Positions 16,547 through 24,237 of a stretch of 64,000 nucleotides of DNA are shown one piece after another. Source of the DNA: Winogradskyella arenosi (GTDB lineage Bacteria; Bacteroidota; Bacteroidia; Flavobacteriales; Flavobacteriaceae); the NCBI RefSeq assembly GCF_003337305.1, contig NZ_QPJO01000001.1, positions 62,001-126,000 on the forward strand. The letters are read 5' to 3'. A program made the translations under genes and the position numbers. The first letter of the stretch is position 1. Each line of letters begins with the position of its first letter. The notes beneath the pieces were generated by a model. That model was not told the DNA's origin. It searched no databases and was given only the letters and a program-made list of their open reading frames with translations.

Positions 16547-18178
16547 CTATAAGTTTAAAGCTTTAACACTCTCAATTCTATTGCGTTCTAAAAAGGCGTC
16601 AATAGTTTCAAAATGTTCAATAACACGTTGGTCTTTAAATTCAAAAACCTTTTTAGATAATCCTTGTAGAAAATCACGATCGTGAGACACCAAAACAAGG
16701 GTGCCGTCAAAATTCTGAAGTGCTGTTTTTAAGACGTCTTTAGATTTTAAATCCAAGTGATTTGTAGGCTCATCCAAGATCAATAAGTTCACGGGCTCTA
16801 ATAATAATTTCACCATGGCTAATCGGGTTTTTTCACCTCCAGAAAGCACACTGACTTTTTTATCAATATCATCACCTCTAAACATAAAACCTCCTAAGAT
16901 GCTTTTTATTTGCGTTCTAACATCGCCTTGCGCCACTTCATCAACGGTCTGAAAAATGGTTAAACTTTCATCTAACAAAGCCGCTTGGTTTTGGGCAAAA
17001 TACCCCACTTTTACATTATGTCCTAGACTACAAGTCCCTTCTACATCAATTTGACCTAAAATGGCTTTTATCATTGTCGATTTTCCTTCACCATTTCGTC
17101 CTACAAAGCAAACCTTCTCCCCTCTGGCAATAGACATATTCGCATTCTTAAACACCACATGATCGTCATAAGACTTAGACACCTCCTTCACCGTTACCGG
17201 ATAATCTCCAGAACGACTACTCGGTGGAAAGCGTAATTTTAAAGCCGAGGTGTCAATTTCATCTACCTCAATACGCTCTAATTTTTCTAGCATACGCTCT
17301 CGAGAGGACACTTGGTTGGTTTTAGAATAAGTGCCTTTAAACCGTTCTATAAAAGCCATATTATCTGCAATAAACTTTTGCTGCTCTTGGTAGGCTTTAA
17401 TTTGGTGTGCACGGCGCTCTTCTCGTAATTGTAAATAATGCGTGTAATTGGCTTTATAATCGTAGATTCGCCCCATAGTAACTTCAATCGTTCTATTGGT
17501 AATATTATCTACAAAAGCACGATCGTGAGAAATCACCACAACCGCTTTGGCTTTATTCACCAAAAAGTCTTCCAACCAAATCACCGATTCTATATCAATA
17601 TGGTTGGTAGGCTCATCTAATAAAATTAAATCGGGTTTTTGTAATAGAATTTTAGCCAACTCAATACGCATACGGTAGCCTCCAGAAAAAGCATTGGTTT
17701 GTTTTGTAAAATCTTCAGGCTTAAACCCAAGACCTTTTAAGGCTTTTTCTACTTCAGCATCATAATTAACATCTTCTAAGGCATAGTACTTCTCCCCCAA
17801 ATCAGACACCCTTTCAATAATTTTCATATAGGCCTCAGACTCGTAATCCGTACGGGTTTCAAGTTGCTTGTTAAGCGCTTCCATTTCGTCGCGCATTTCA
17901 AACACATGGCTAAACGCCTTAGAGGCTTCATCAAAAACTGTGGTATCGTCTTCGGTAAGCAAATGCTGTGGCAAATACGCAATTACGGCGTCTTTAGGAC
18001 ATCTTACATTACCGCGAGTAGCCTTTTGCACCCCGGCAATAATTTTCATCATGGTCGACTTTCCGGCACCATTTTTACCCATTAGGGCAATTTTATCATT
18101 TTCATTAATCGTAAAAGAGACCTCACTAAAAAGGGTGTGGCCACTAAATTCTACGGCTAAATTATCGACTGAAATCAT
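16547..18178 (-). CDS. ABC-F family ATPase (ribosome-associated)
   Basis: This 543-residue soluble protein has two ABC ATPase domains and no membrane segments, the layout of ABC-F translation factors that act at the ribosomal E site. Domain 1 shows Walker A GKNGAGKS (34-41), signature FSGGYRMRIELAK and Walker B LILLDEPTNHID. Domain 2 shows GRNGEGKS, LSGGEKTRLAM and LLILDEPTNHLD. The inter-domain linker is highly charged and helical (REERRAHQIKAYQEQQKF), as expected for the P-site-tRNA interaction motif. The length and motif spelling fit the YbiT/EttA-like housekeeping branch better than antibiotic-resistance forms, but this is a judgement by eye. A -7 box lies at 18198-18205. Confidence 0.93.
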   Translation of the reverse strand: MISVDNLAVEFSGHTLFSEVSFTINENDKIALMGKNGAGKSTMMKIIAGVQKATRGNVRCPKDAVIAYLPQHLLTEDDTTVFDEASKAFSHVFEMRDEMEALNKQLETRTDYESEAYMKIIERVSDLGEKYYALEDVNYDAEVEKALKGLGFKPEDFTKQTNAFSGGYRMRIELAKILLQKPDLILLDEPTNHIDIESVIWLEDFLVNKAKAVVVISHDRAFVDNITNRTIEVTMGRIYDYKANYTHYLQLREERRAHQIKAYQEQQKFIADNMAFIERFKGTYSKTNQVSSRERMLEKLERIEVDEIDTSALKLRFPPSSRSGDYPVTVKEVSKSYDDHVVFKNANMSIARGEKVCFVGRNGEGKSTMIKAILGQIDVEGTCSLGHNVKVGYFAQNQAALLDESLTIFQTVDEVAQGDVRTQIKSILGGFMFRGDDIDKKVSVLSGGEKTRLAMVKLLLEPVNLLILDEPTNHLDLKSKDVLKTALQNFDGTLVLVSHDRDFLQGLSKKVFEFKDQRVIEHFETIDAFLERNRIESVKALNL

Positions 18179-18197
18179 ATTCTAAATTTTAAAGCTG

Positions 18198-18205
18198 CAA
18201 AATTA
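18198..18205 (-). promoter_or_regulatory. Predicted -7 box of the ABC-F gene
   Basis: On the minus strand TAATTTTG, followed by CAGC, lies 19 bases before the ATG at 18178. It shares the extended TAnnTTTGCAGC form with four other promoters in this window. Confidence 0.5.
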
Positions 18206-18350
18206 CTAAATGGTAAGGCATTATTTTTATATGTCTTTAAAATAATATCAGAAGGCATTTCAGTTAATCCTCATCCCGATAAAGCTAAGCGCTACCACAG
18301 TAATCCTGTAATTTTAAAGTCCTTATTCATTTTATTTAAATACAAACCTT

Positions 18351-18500
18351 ATGATTATTACAAAACTATTAGGCGTAACCAGCGCATTCACAAAAAGTAA
18401 AAAAGCTAAAATGGTCATTCTTGGCGTAGAGATGGCTGTATTAGGCTATGCCCTTTACCAACAAAAACAAGAAAAGAAAAATAAGCGTCTTAAAGCATAG
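18351..18500 (+). CDS. Small 49-residue protein with one hydrophobic segment
   Basis: An ATG frame of 49 codons encodes a protein with a basic N-terminal stretch, one hydrophobic helix (about residues 21-35, MVILGVEMAVLGYAL) and a highly basic tail rich in Lys and Gln. It resembles small inner-membrane proteins with a cytoplasmic basic end. It sits between the divergent ABC-F gene and tsaC. No family is recognised. The clean start, the membrane pattern and the lack of any competing frame support it as a real gene. Confidence 0.5.
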   Translation: MIITKLLGVTSAFTKSKKAKMVILGVEMAVLGYALYQQKQEKKNKRLKA

Positions 18501-18518
18501 ACGTATGAGATTTTGAAG

Positions 18519-18526
18519 TAATTTTG
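18519..18526 (+). promoter_or_regulatory. Predicted -7 box of tsaC
   Basis: TAATTTTG followed by CAGC matches the Bacteroidota -7 element and lies 18 bases before the ATG at 18545. The TTG inside this box is in frame with tsaC and can be mistaken for a start codon. Confidence 0.5.
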
Positions 18527-18544
18527 CAGCGTATTTTTAAGATT

Positions 18545-19516
18545 ATGAGCATTATTTCAAAAGACATCGCTAAGGCGGTTCAACTATTAAATGACGAGCA
18601 TATTGTAGCTATTCCTACAGAAACCGTTTATGGTTTAGCAGGAAATATATACAGTCCTAAAGCTATTACAGCAATTTTTGAAACCAAAAAGCGCCCGTTC
18701 TTTAATCCTTTAATTGTTCATATTCCTGCCATAGAGCAGCTCACTACCATAGTGGCGCATATTCCACCAAAAGCACAGTTACTCGCCAAAGCCTTTTGGC
18801 CAGGCCCAATTACCTTAGTTTTAGAAAAACAAGATCATATCCCGGATTTAATTACTGGAGGTAAACCAACCGTAGCCGTTAGAATTCCTAACCACCCCGT
18901 TACGCTTAGCTTGCTAAACGCTTTAGATTTTCCTTTAGCGGCGCCATCGGCAAATCCGTTTAGTAGCATCAGCCCTACCACAGCACAGCATGTAGAAAAC
19001 TATTTTAAAGACCAAATCCCTATGGTTTTAGACGGTGGTCCTTGCCGTAGTGGTATAGAATCCACCATTATTGGTTTTGAAAATGACGAACCTATAATTT
19101 ATAGATTAGGTTCTACTGCCCTAGAAGATATTGAAGCCGTTGTTGGTCCAGTGACCGTAAAAAATACGGTAAAACAAAAAACGGAAGAAGCGCCGACGGC
19201 ACCTGGCATGTTAGATCGCCACTATGCGCCTAAGACCACAACCCTATTAAGCAATAATCTTTTAGAGAGCTTAGACCAGCATGCCAATAAACGTGTGGGC
19301 CTCTTAGTTTTTAAGACCCAAATCAGCCATAGTGCGGTAAAAACACAAGTTGTTTTATCTGAAAATGGCGACTTAAATGAAGCTACAGCCCATCTCTATG
19401 AGGCCTTGCATCAGTTAGATCAGGAAAATTTAGACCTTATTATAGCCGAAGAATTTCCAGATTACGGACTTGGAAAATCCATAAACGACAGGCTAACCAG
19501 AGCGACAAAAAGCTAA
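18545..19516 (+). CDS. tsaC: L-threonylcarbamoyladenylate synthase (TsaC/Sua5)
   Basis: This 323-residue enzyme makes threonylcarbamoyl-AMP from threonine, bicarbonate and ATP, the first step of the t6A37 modification of tRNAs. It has the YrdC core with PTETVYGLAG and the KKRPFFNPLIVHI segment, the GPITLVL and SANPFSSISPTTA motifs, and a C-terminal extension (about 215-323) typical of the longer Sua5 form. I start it at the ATG at 18545; a TTG seven codons upstream lies inside the -7 box of the promoter. It precedes the ribosomal protein block but is separated from rplM by 160 bases and a promoter of its own. Confidence 0.93.
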   Translation: MSIISKDIAKAVQLLNDEHIVAIPTETVYGLAGNIYSPKAITAIFETKKRPFFNPLIVHIPAIEQLTTIVAHIPPKAQLLAKAFWPGPITLVLEKQDHIPDLITGGKPTVAVRIPNHPVTLSLLNALDFPLAAPSANPFSSISPTTAQHVENYFKDQIPMVLDGGPCRSGIESTIIGFENDEPIIYRLGSTALEDIEAVVGPVTVKNTVKQKTEEAPTAPGMLDRHYAPKTTTLLSNNLLESLDQHANKRVGLLVFKTQISHSAVKTQVVLSENGDLNEATAHLYEALHQLDQENLDLIIAEEFPDYGLGKSINDRLTRATKS

Positions 19517-19576
19517 GTCCTACCCCCGTTTTCAAAACGTACTGATTCTCAGCACAAAAAAAGATTTCATTAAGAT

Positions 19577-19606
19577 TTGGTATTCCCATTCTTTATCGTA
19601 AATTTG
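19577..19606 (+). promoter_or_regulatory. rplM-rpsI promoter (TTG-N19-TAAATTTG)
   Basis: TTG at 19577-19579 and TAAATTTG at 19599-19606 are 19 bases apart, the consensus layout of Bacteroidota housekeeping promoters. The predicted leader of about 65 bases contains the hairpin at 19639-19660. Confidence 0.75.
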
Positions 19607-19638
19607 CAAACTCTTTTTTGAAGAGGAATGTTTAATCT

Positions 19639-19660
19639 ATTGTGTCATTTAAGGCACAAT
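19639..19660 (+). promoter_or_regulatory. Hairpin in rplM leader
   Basis: ATTGTGTC (19639-19646) pairs with GGCACAAT (19653-19660), eight pairs with one G-T, across a six-base loop. It ends 16 bases before the GTG start of rplM and has no T run, so it is better placed for translational control than for termination. Autoregulation by L13 or S9 is possible but unproven. Confidence 0.4.
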
Positions 19661-19676
19661 TATAAATCAAATTAGT

Positions 19677-20132
19677 GTGGATACATTAAGCTACAAAACA
19701 GTTTCAGCAAACAAAGCTACCGTTAATAAGGAGTGGGTTTTAGTTGATGCTGAAGGACAAACTTTAGGTCGCTTAGCTTCAAGAGTAGCAATACTTTTAA
19801 GAGGTAAGCACAAACCTAATTTTACGCCACACGTTGATTGCGGTGATAACGTTGTTGTTATCAATGCTGAAAAAATCAACTTAACTGGTAACAAATGGAC
19901 GGAAAAAAGTTACATCCGTCACACAGGTTATCCAGGTGGACAAAGAAGTCTGACAGCTACTGAATTGTTTGAGAAAGACCCAAGCAGATTAGTAGAAAAG
20001 TCAGTAAAAGGAATGTTGCCTAAAAACAAATTAGGAGCAACCCTTTTTAGAAATTTAACCGTTGTTACAGGTACTGCGCACTCTCACGAGGCTCAAAAAC
20101 CTAAAGCAATTAAATTAAACGAAATTAACTAA
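19677..20132 (+). CDS. rplM: 50S ribosomal protein L13
   Basis: This 151-residue protein of the large ribosomal subunit has the family wording [36 protein letters not shown] and GMLPKNKLG. It starts with GTG at 19677, the codon that gives the family-typical N-terminus MDTLSYKT; no ATG is available close by. The stop overlaps the ATG of rpsI by one base (20130-20134), so the two are translated in tandem. The pair is the usual rplM-rpsI operon, expressed from the promoter at 19577-19606. Confidence 0.98.
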   Translation: MDTLSYKTVSANKATVNKEWVLVDAEGQTLGRLASRVAILLRGKHKPNFTPHVDCGDNVVVINAEKINLTGNKWTEKSYIRHTGYPGGQRSLTATELFEKDPSRLVEKSVKGMLPKNKLGATLFRNLTVVTGTAHSHEAQKPKAIKLNEIN

Positions 20133-20518
20133 TGGAAGTAATTCACAAAATTGGCCGTAGAAAGACGGCTGTTGCTCGTGTGTACGTTGCCGAAGGAACC
20201 GGTAAAATCACAGTGAACAAAAAAGACATGGCGGATTATTTTAGTACTGCAACATTGCAATACAAAGTAAACCAACCTTTAGCCTTGACTAACAATGATG
20301 GCAACTTTGATATTACTGTTAACGTATATGGAGGTGGTATCACCGGCCAGGCAGAAGCAATACGTTTAGGATTAAGTCGTGCAATGTGCGAACTAGATCC
20401 TGAAAACAGACTAGTATTAAAGCCAGAAGGTCTATTAACGAGAGACCCAAGAATGGTTGAGCGTAAGAAATTCGGACAGAAGAAAGCGCGTAAGAAATTC
20501 CAATTCTCGAAACGTTAA
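20132..20518 (+). CDS. rpsI: 30S ribosomal protein S9
   Basis: This 128-residue small-subunit protein reaches into the ribosomal P site with its basic tail. Typical S9 features are [13 protein letters not shown] at the start, [19 protein letters not shown] in the middle and a C-terminus of alternating Lys/Arg ending in FQFSKR, the tRNA-contacting tail. Its start overlaps the rplM stop. A hairpin with a T-rich tail follows 17 bases after the stop (20535-20575), so transcription from the rplM promoter probably ends, or is thinned, there. Confidence 0.98.
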   Translation: MEVIHKIGRRKTAVARVYVAEGTGKITVNKKDMADYFSTATLQYKVNQPLALTNNDGNFDITVNVYGGGITGQAEAIRLGLSRAMCELDPENRLVLKPEGLLTRDPRMVERKKFGQKKARKKFQFSKR

Positions 20519-20534
20519 TATCCAAACAACACTT

Positions 20535-20575
20535 AATTCAGAACTTGATATTTCAGGTTCTGAATTATTTTATTT
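20535..20575 (+). terminator. Terminator-like hairpin after rpsI
   Basis: AATTCAGAAC (20535-20544) pairs perfectly with GTTCTGAATT (20557-20566), a 10-bp stem with a 12-base loop, followed by a T-rich but interrupted tail. It is the first of three consecutive hairpins in the rpsI-rpsB spacer. Confidence 0.6.
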
Positions 20576-20590
20576 TATTGAATTTAAGAC

Positions 20591-20617
20591 GGTCTTGAAT
20601 GCTGTTCAAGATCTTTT
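20591..20617 (+). terminator. Second hairpin in rpsI-rpsB spacer
   Basis: GGTCTTGAA (20591-20599) pairs with TTCAAGATC (20605-20613), nine pairs with one G-T and a five-base loop, then TTTT. It could terminate transcription or form part of the rpsB leader. Confidence 0.5.
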
Positions 20618-20623
20618 AATAGT

Positions 20624-20642
20624 TCCCAAAATAATTTTGGGA
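20624..20642 (+). promoter_or_regulatory. Third hairpin in rpsI-rpsB spacer
   Basis: TCCCAAAA (20624-20631) pairs with TTTTGGGA (20635-20642) around a three-base loop. There is no T tail. It lies 98 bases before the rpsB ATG and may belong to the rpsB leader. Confidence 0.45.
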
Positions 20643-20739
20643 CATAAGTTTAGCATCTAAATGAAGCCAACGGATTATAGGTTAACCCTAAAATCTCACT
20701 GGAACATTGCTAATTTAACAGAACGTAAACGATTACAAA

Positions 20740-21516
20740 ATGGAAAAAGTAGAAGTAAAAGAATTACTTGAAGCAGGTGTACACTTCGGTCACCTTACAC
20801 GTAAGTGGAACCCAAACATGGCCCCTTACATCTATATGGAGCGTAATGGTATCCATATTATCAACCTTTACAAAACAGCAGCAAAAATTGAAGAGACTTC
20901 TGAAGCTTTAGCTAAAATAGCAGCTTCTGGAAAGAAAATCTTATTCGTTGCAACTAAAAAACAAGCTAAAGACATCGTTGCTGAAAAAGCAGGTGCCGTA
21001 AACCAACCGTACATTACTGAACGTTGGCCTGGTGGAATGTTAACAAACTTCGTAACTATTAGAAAAGCGGTTAAGAAAATGGCCTCTATTGATAGAATGA
21101 AGAAAGATGGAACATTCAACTCTTTATCTAAAAAAGAACGTTTACAAGTAAATCGTTTACGTGCAAAATTAGAAAAGAACTTAGGTTCAATTTCTGATAT
21201 GACACGTTTACCAGGTGCTTTATTTGTTGTAGATATTATGCGTGAGCATATTGCAATTAAAGAAGCTCAAAAATTAAACATTCCAATCTTCGCTATGGTA
21301 GATACAAACTCTGACCCACGTGAAGTTGATTATTTAATTCCTGCAAATGACGATGCTTCTAAATCTATTGACAAAGTTTTATCTATCGTAACTTCTGCTG
21401 TAGCAGACGGTTTAAACGAAAGAAAAGCTGAGCGTGCTGACAAAGACGCAAAATCTCAAAAAGGTGAAGCAAAAAAAGCGCCTAAAGCGGCCGTTGCTGA
21501 TCAAGAAGAAGAATAA
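20740..21516 (+). CDS. rpsB: 30S ribosomal protein S2
   Basis: This 258-residue small-subunit protein has the S2 hallmark sequences LLEAGVHFGHLTRKWNP, ERWPGGMLTNF and the C-terminal VDTNSDPREVDYLIPANDDA. The tail beyond residue 225 is a charged Lys/Ala/Glu extension typical of Bacteroidota S2. It is followed by tsf in the conserved rpsB-tsf order, with an 84-base spacer that holds a large hairpin. Codon use is strongly biased, as expected for a highly expressed gene. No clear TAnnTTTG box was found in the spacer upstream, so its promoter is unresolved. Confidence 0.98.
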   Translation: MEKVEVKELLEAGVHFGHLTRKWNPNMAPYIYMERNGIHIINLYKTAAKIEETSEALAKIAASGKKILFVATKKQAKDIVAEKAGAVNQPYITERWPGGMLTNFVTIRKAVKKMASIDRMKKDGTFNSLSKKERLQVNRLRAKLEKNLGSISDMTRLPGALFVVDIMREHIAIKEAQKLNIPIFAMVDTNSDPREVDYLIPANDDASKSIDKVLSIVTSAVADGLNERKAERADKDAKSQKGEAKKAPKAAVADQEEE

Positions 21517-21536
21517 ATAACATTTAGAATATATTC

Positions 21537-21590
21537 AAAAGTCGTTTAATTCTTTTCTTGCAAAGAAAAATAATTAATCGACTTTTTTAA
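21537..21590 (+). promoter_or_regulatory. Long hairpin with T tail between rpsB and tsf
   Basis: AAAAGTCG (21537-21544) pairs with CGACTTTT (21579-21586); inside it TTAATT pairs with AATTAA and TTTTC with GAAAA, giving a nearly continuous stem of about 20 pairs followed by more T. It looks like an attenuator or partial terminator that would lower tsf relative to rpsB. Confidence 0.65.
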
Positions 21591-21600
21591 TTTAGAAACT

Positions 21601-22575
21601 ATGGAAAATACTGTAAAAGTTACTGCAGCAGAAGTAAACAAGCTTAGACAAGCAACTGGTGCTGGTATGATGGATTGTAAAAAAGCTTTAGTTGAAGCTG
21701 GTGGAGATTTTGATAAAGCCATTGAAGTTTTACGTAAGAAAGGACAGAAAGTTGCAGAAAAAAGAGCCGATAGAGATTCTTCTGAAGGTGCTGCAATCGC
21801 AAAAATTAATGCAGATAACACTTCTGGTGTTGCTATTGTATTAGGTTGTGAAACTGACTTTGTTGGTAAAAACGAAAACTTCGTAGCCTTAGCAAATGAC
21901 TTAGCTGATATCGCTTTAAACCATGACACAAAAGAAGCTTTCTTAGCAGCTGACTTTGGTGGCATGACAGTGGCTGAAAAATTAGTAGAGCAAACAGGTG
22001 TTATTGGTGAGAAATTAGACATCACTGCATTTGAAAAATTAGAAGCTCCTTACGTTGGACAATATGTTCACATTAATAAAATTGCAGCTTTAGTAGGATT
22101 ATCTTCTAAAGTAGATAACGCTGAAACTTTAGTTAAAGACGTTGCTATGCAAGTTGCTTCTATGGGTGCTACATCATTATCTTACAAAGATTTTGATCCT
22201 GCTTATGTGGCTTCTGAAACTGAAGCGCGTATCGCAGTAATCGAAAAAGATAACATAGAATTAGGACGTTTAGGTAAAACTTTAAAGAATGTACCAAGTT
22301 ACATCTCTATGGCACAATTAACGCCAGAAGTTATCGCTGAAGCTGAAGAAGCTGCGAAAGCAGAATTAAAAGCTGAAGGGAAACCAGAACAAATCTGGGA
22401 CCGTATTTTACCTGGTAAAATGGAGCGTTTTATTTCTGATAACACAACTTTAGATCAAGAACAATGTTTATTAGATCAGAAGTTTATCAAAGATGAAAAG
22501 AAAACTGTTGCAGATTACGTTGCTTCTTACGGAGACGTTGCTGTAACTGGATTTAAACGTGCTACAGTAGGATAA
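21601..22575 (+). CDS. tsf: Elongation factor Ts
   Basis: This 324-residue guanine-nucleotide exchange factor recharges EF-Tu. The N-terminal UBA-like module carries VNKLRQATGAGMMDCKKAL, followed by the core signature ETDFVGKNENF near residue 85. The tandem core domains span about 60-300. The gene follows rpsB in the standard order; the long hairpin between them may tune the ratio of the two. A strong terminator follows at 22609-22644, closing the unit. Confidence 0.98.
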   Translation: MENTVKVTAAEVNKLRQATGAGMMDCKKALVEAGGDFDKAIEVLRKKGQKVAEKRADRDSSEGAAIAKINADNTSGVAIVLGCETDFVGKNENFVALANDLADIALNHDTKEAFLAADFGGMTVAEKLVEQTGVIGEKLDITAFEKLEAPYVGQYVHINKIAALVGLSSKVDNAETLVKDVAMQVASMGATSLSYKDFDPAYVASETEARIAVIEKDNIELGRLGKTLKNVPSYISMAQLTPEVIAEAEEAAKAELKAEGKPEQIWDRILPGKMERFISDNTTLDQEQCLLDQKFIKDEKKTVADYVASYGDVAVTGFKRATVG

Positions 22576-22608
22576 TTAATCTACCTTTAGTACCGAAATC
22601 ACATATTA

Positions 22609-22644
22609 AAAACCACTATTCTTTAAGGAATAGTGGTTTTTTTT
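22609..22644 (+). terminator. Intrinsic terminator after tsf
   Basis: AAAACCACTATTC (22609-22621) pairs perfectly with GAATAGTGGTTTT (22628-22640), 13 pairs with a six-base loop, and the T run extends to 22644. Confidence 0.95.
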
Positions 22645-22747
22645 GTACCACCTATAAACATTGAACTTCAAGCAAAACGCTTCAAAACTTTTTAGATAAA
22701 ATCTGCTTTTGTCTTTTTTTTCACTTTTACGGATGCTAATAATTACG

Positions 22748-22755
22748 TAGCTTTG
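22748..22755 (+). promoter_or_regulatory. Predicted -7 box of pyrH
   Basis: TAGCTTTG matches TAnnTTTG and is followed by C. It would give a leader of about 90 bases. No TTG at the proper distance was seen. Confidence 0.35.
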
Positions 22756-22852
22756 CTCAACTTTTAAAAGGTATAGAAAAATAGGTTCTAAAACAGTCTT
22801 ATTTCAATATACACCTTACTTAGCGCCAATTAAAAGCAATAGACACGATCTA

Positions 22853-23560
22853 ATGAAATATAAAAGAGTACTACTTAAATTATCTGGTGAAGCCTTAATG
22901 GGAGATCGCCAATACGGAATTGACCCAGAGCGTTTATCAGAATATGCCAAGGACATTAAAGAAATCACAGCATTAGGTGTGGAAGTTGCAATCGTAATCG
23001 GAGGAGGCAATATTTTTAGAGGTGTTGCTGGAGCCATGCATGGTATGGACCGCGTACAAGGGGACCATATGGGAATGTTGGCAACCGTAATTAATGGTTT
23101 AGCCTTACAAAATGCCTTGGAAGATGCCGATATTAAAACGCGTTTACAAACTGCAATAAAAATTAATGAGGTTGCTGAACCGTTTATAAGACGTAAAGCA
23201 CTAAGTCATCTTAAAAAAGGACGTGTTGTTATTTTTGGTGGTGGAACCGGAAACCCTTATTTCACCACAGATTCTGCGGCCGTTTTAAGAGCCATTGAAA
23301 TTGAAGCCGATGTTATTTTAAAAGGTACCCGTGTGGATGGGATTTATACCGCGGACCCAGAAAAGGATTTAAACGCTGTAAAGTTTGATCATATTACCTT
23401 TGATGACGTGTTACGCAAAGGCCTAAAAGTTATGGATACCACAGCTTTTACCTTAAGTCAAGAAAACAAATTGCCTATTATTGTTTTTGATATGAATAAA
23501 AAAGGAAACCTTCTTAAAGTGGTTTCCGGAGAGAACATAGGGACTACAGTAAATCTATAA
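22853..23560 (+). CDS. pyrH: UMP kinase
   Basis: This 235-residue enzyme phosphorylates UMP to UDP with ATP in pyrimidine nucleotide synthesis. It shows the amino-acid-kinase fold motifs [14 protein letters not shown] at the N-terminus, [11 protein letters not shown] for phosphate binding, [15 protein letters not shown] in the centre and [16 protein letters not shown]. The length is standard for bacterial hexameric PyrH. It is followed 42 bases later by frr, the usual bacterial pyrH-frr pairing, and both end at the terminator after frr. Confidence 0.97.
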   Translation: MKYKRVLLKLSGEALMGDRQYGIDPERLSEYAKDIKEITALGVEVAIVIGGGNIFRGVAGAMHGMDRVQGDHMGMLATVINGLALQNALEDADIKTRLQTAIKINEVAEPFIRRKALSHLKKGRVVIFGGGTGNPYFTTDSAAVLRAIEIEADVILKGTRVDGIYTADPEKDLNAVKFDHITFDDVLRKGLKVMDTTAFTLSQENKLPIIVFDMNKKGNLLKVVSGENIGTTVNL

Positions 23561-23602
23561 TTTGGCATAAATTTTAATCAGATATCATTAAGATTTTAAA
23601 CT

Positions 23603-24157
23603 ATGAACGAAGACATTACATTTATAATTGACAGCACAAAGGAGGCTATGGATGCCGCCTTAAAACACTTAGAAAAACAATTTGTTAACATTAGAGCTGG
23701 TAAAGCTAGCCCTGCCATGTTAGGAAGTGTTATGGTAGATTACTACGGGTCTCAAACTCCGTTAAGTCAAGTGGCTAATGTGAATACTCCAGATGGAAGA
23801 ACTATTACCGTTCAACCCTGGGAAAAGAACATGTTACAAGAAATAGAACGTGGTATTATGATTGCCAATTTAGGGTTTAACCCAATGAATAATGGAGATC
23901 TTATTATCATTAACGTACCCCCATTAACAGAGGAGCGTCGTAAAGACTTAGCAAAGCAAGCGAAAGCAGAAGCGGAAGATGCTAAGATTGGAATTAGAAA
24001 TGCTCGTAAGGATGCCAACCACGAGATTAAAGATTCGGACACTTCTGAAGATTTACAAAAAAATGCAGAAATCGATGTTCAGAAATTAACAGATACTTAC
24101 GTTAAAAAAATTGACGCCCTTCTAGAGGTCAAAGAAAAAGAGATTATGACCGTGTAA
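23603..24157 (+). CDS. frr: Ribosome recycling factor
   Basis: This 184-residue factor releases the post-termination ribosome with EF-G. The family wording is clear: LEKQFVNIRAGKASPAML near residue 25, NVNTPDGRTITVQPWEKNM near 60, and VPPLTEERRKDLAKQAK near 105. The length is standard. The C-terminal helix carries LTDTYVKKIDALLEVKEKEIM. It is co-transcribed with pyrH and closed by an excellent intrinsic terminator 25 bases after its stop. Confidence 0.97.
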   Translation: MNEDITFIIDSTKEAMDAALKHLEKQFVNIRAGKASPAMLGSVMVDYYGSQTPLSQVANVNTPDGRTITVQPWEKNMLQEIERGIMIANLGFNPMNNGDLIIINVPPLTEERRKDLAKQAKAEAEDAKIGIRNARKDANHEIKDSDTSEDLQKNAEIDVQKLTDTYVKKIDALLEVKEKEIMTV

Positions 24158-24181
24158 ACGTCATCTTAAATCCACATACTG

Positions 24182-24213
24182 TATCCCAAACCCTGTGGTT
24201 TGGGATATTTTTT
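24182..24213 (+). terminator. Intrinsic terminator after frr
   Basis: TATCCCAAACC (24182-24192) pairs perfectly with GGTTTGGGATA (24197-24207), 11 pairs with a four-base loop, followed by six T. Confidence 0.95.
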
Positions 24214-24237
24214 ACTAAATAAATTTAAATATTCAAA

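Noticed and set aside
20457-20660. 67-aa plus-strand ORF across the rpsI end
   Set aside because: It overlaps rpsI and the three hairpins in the spacer, with no protein-like pattern.
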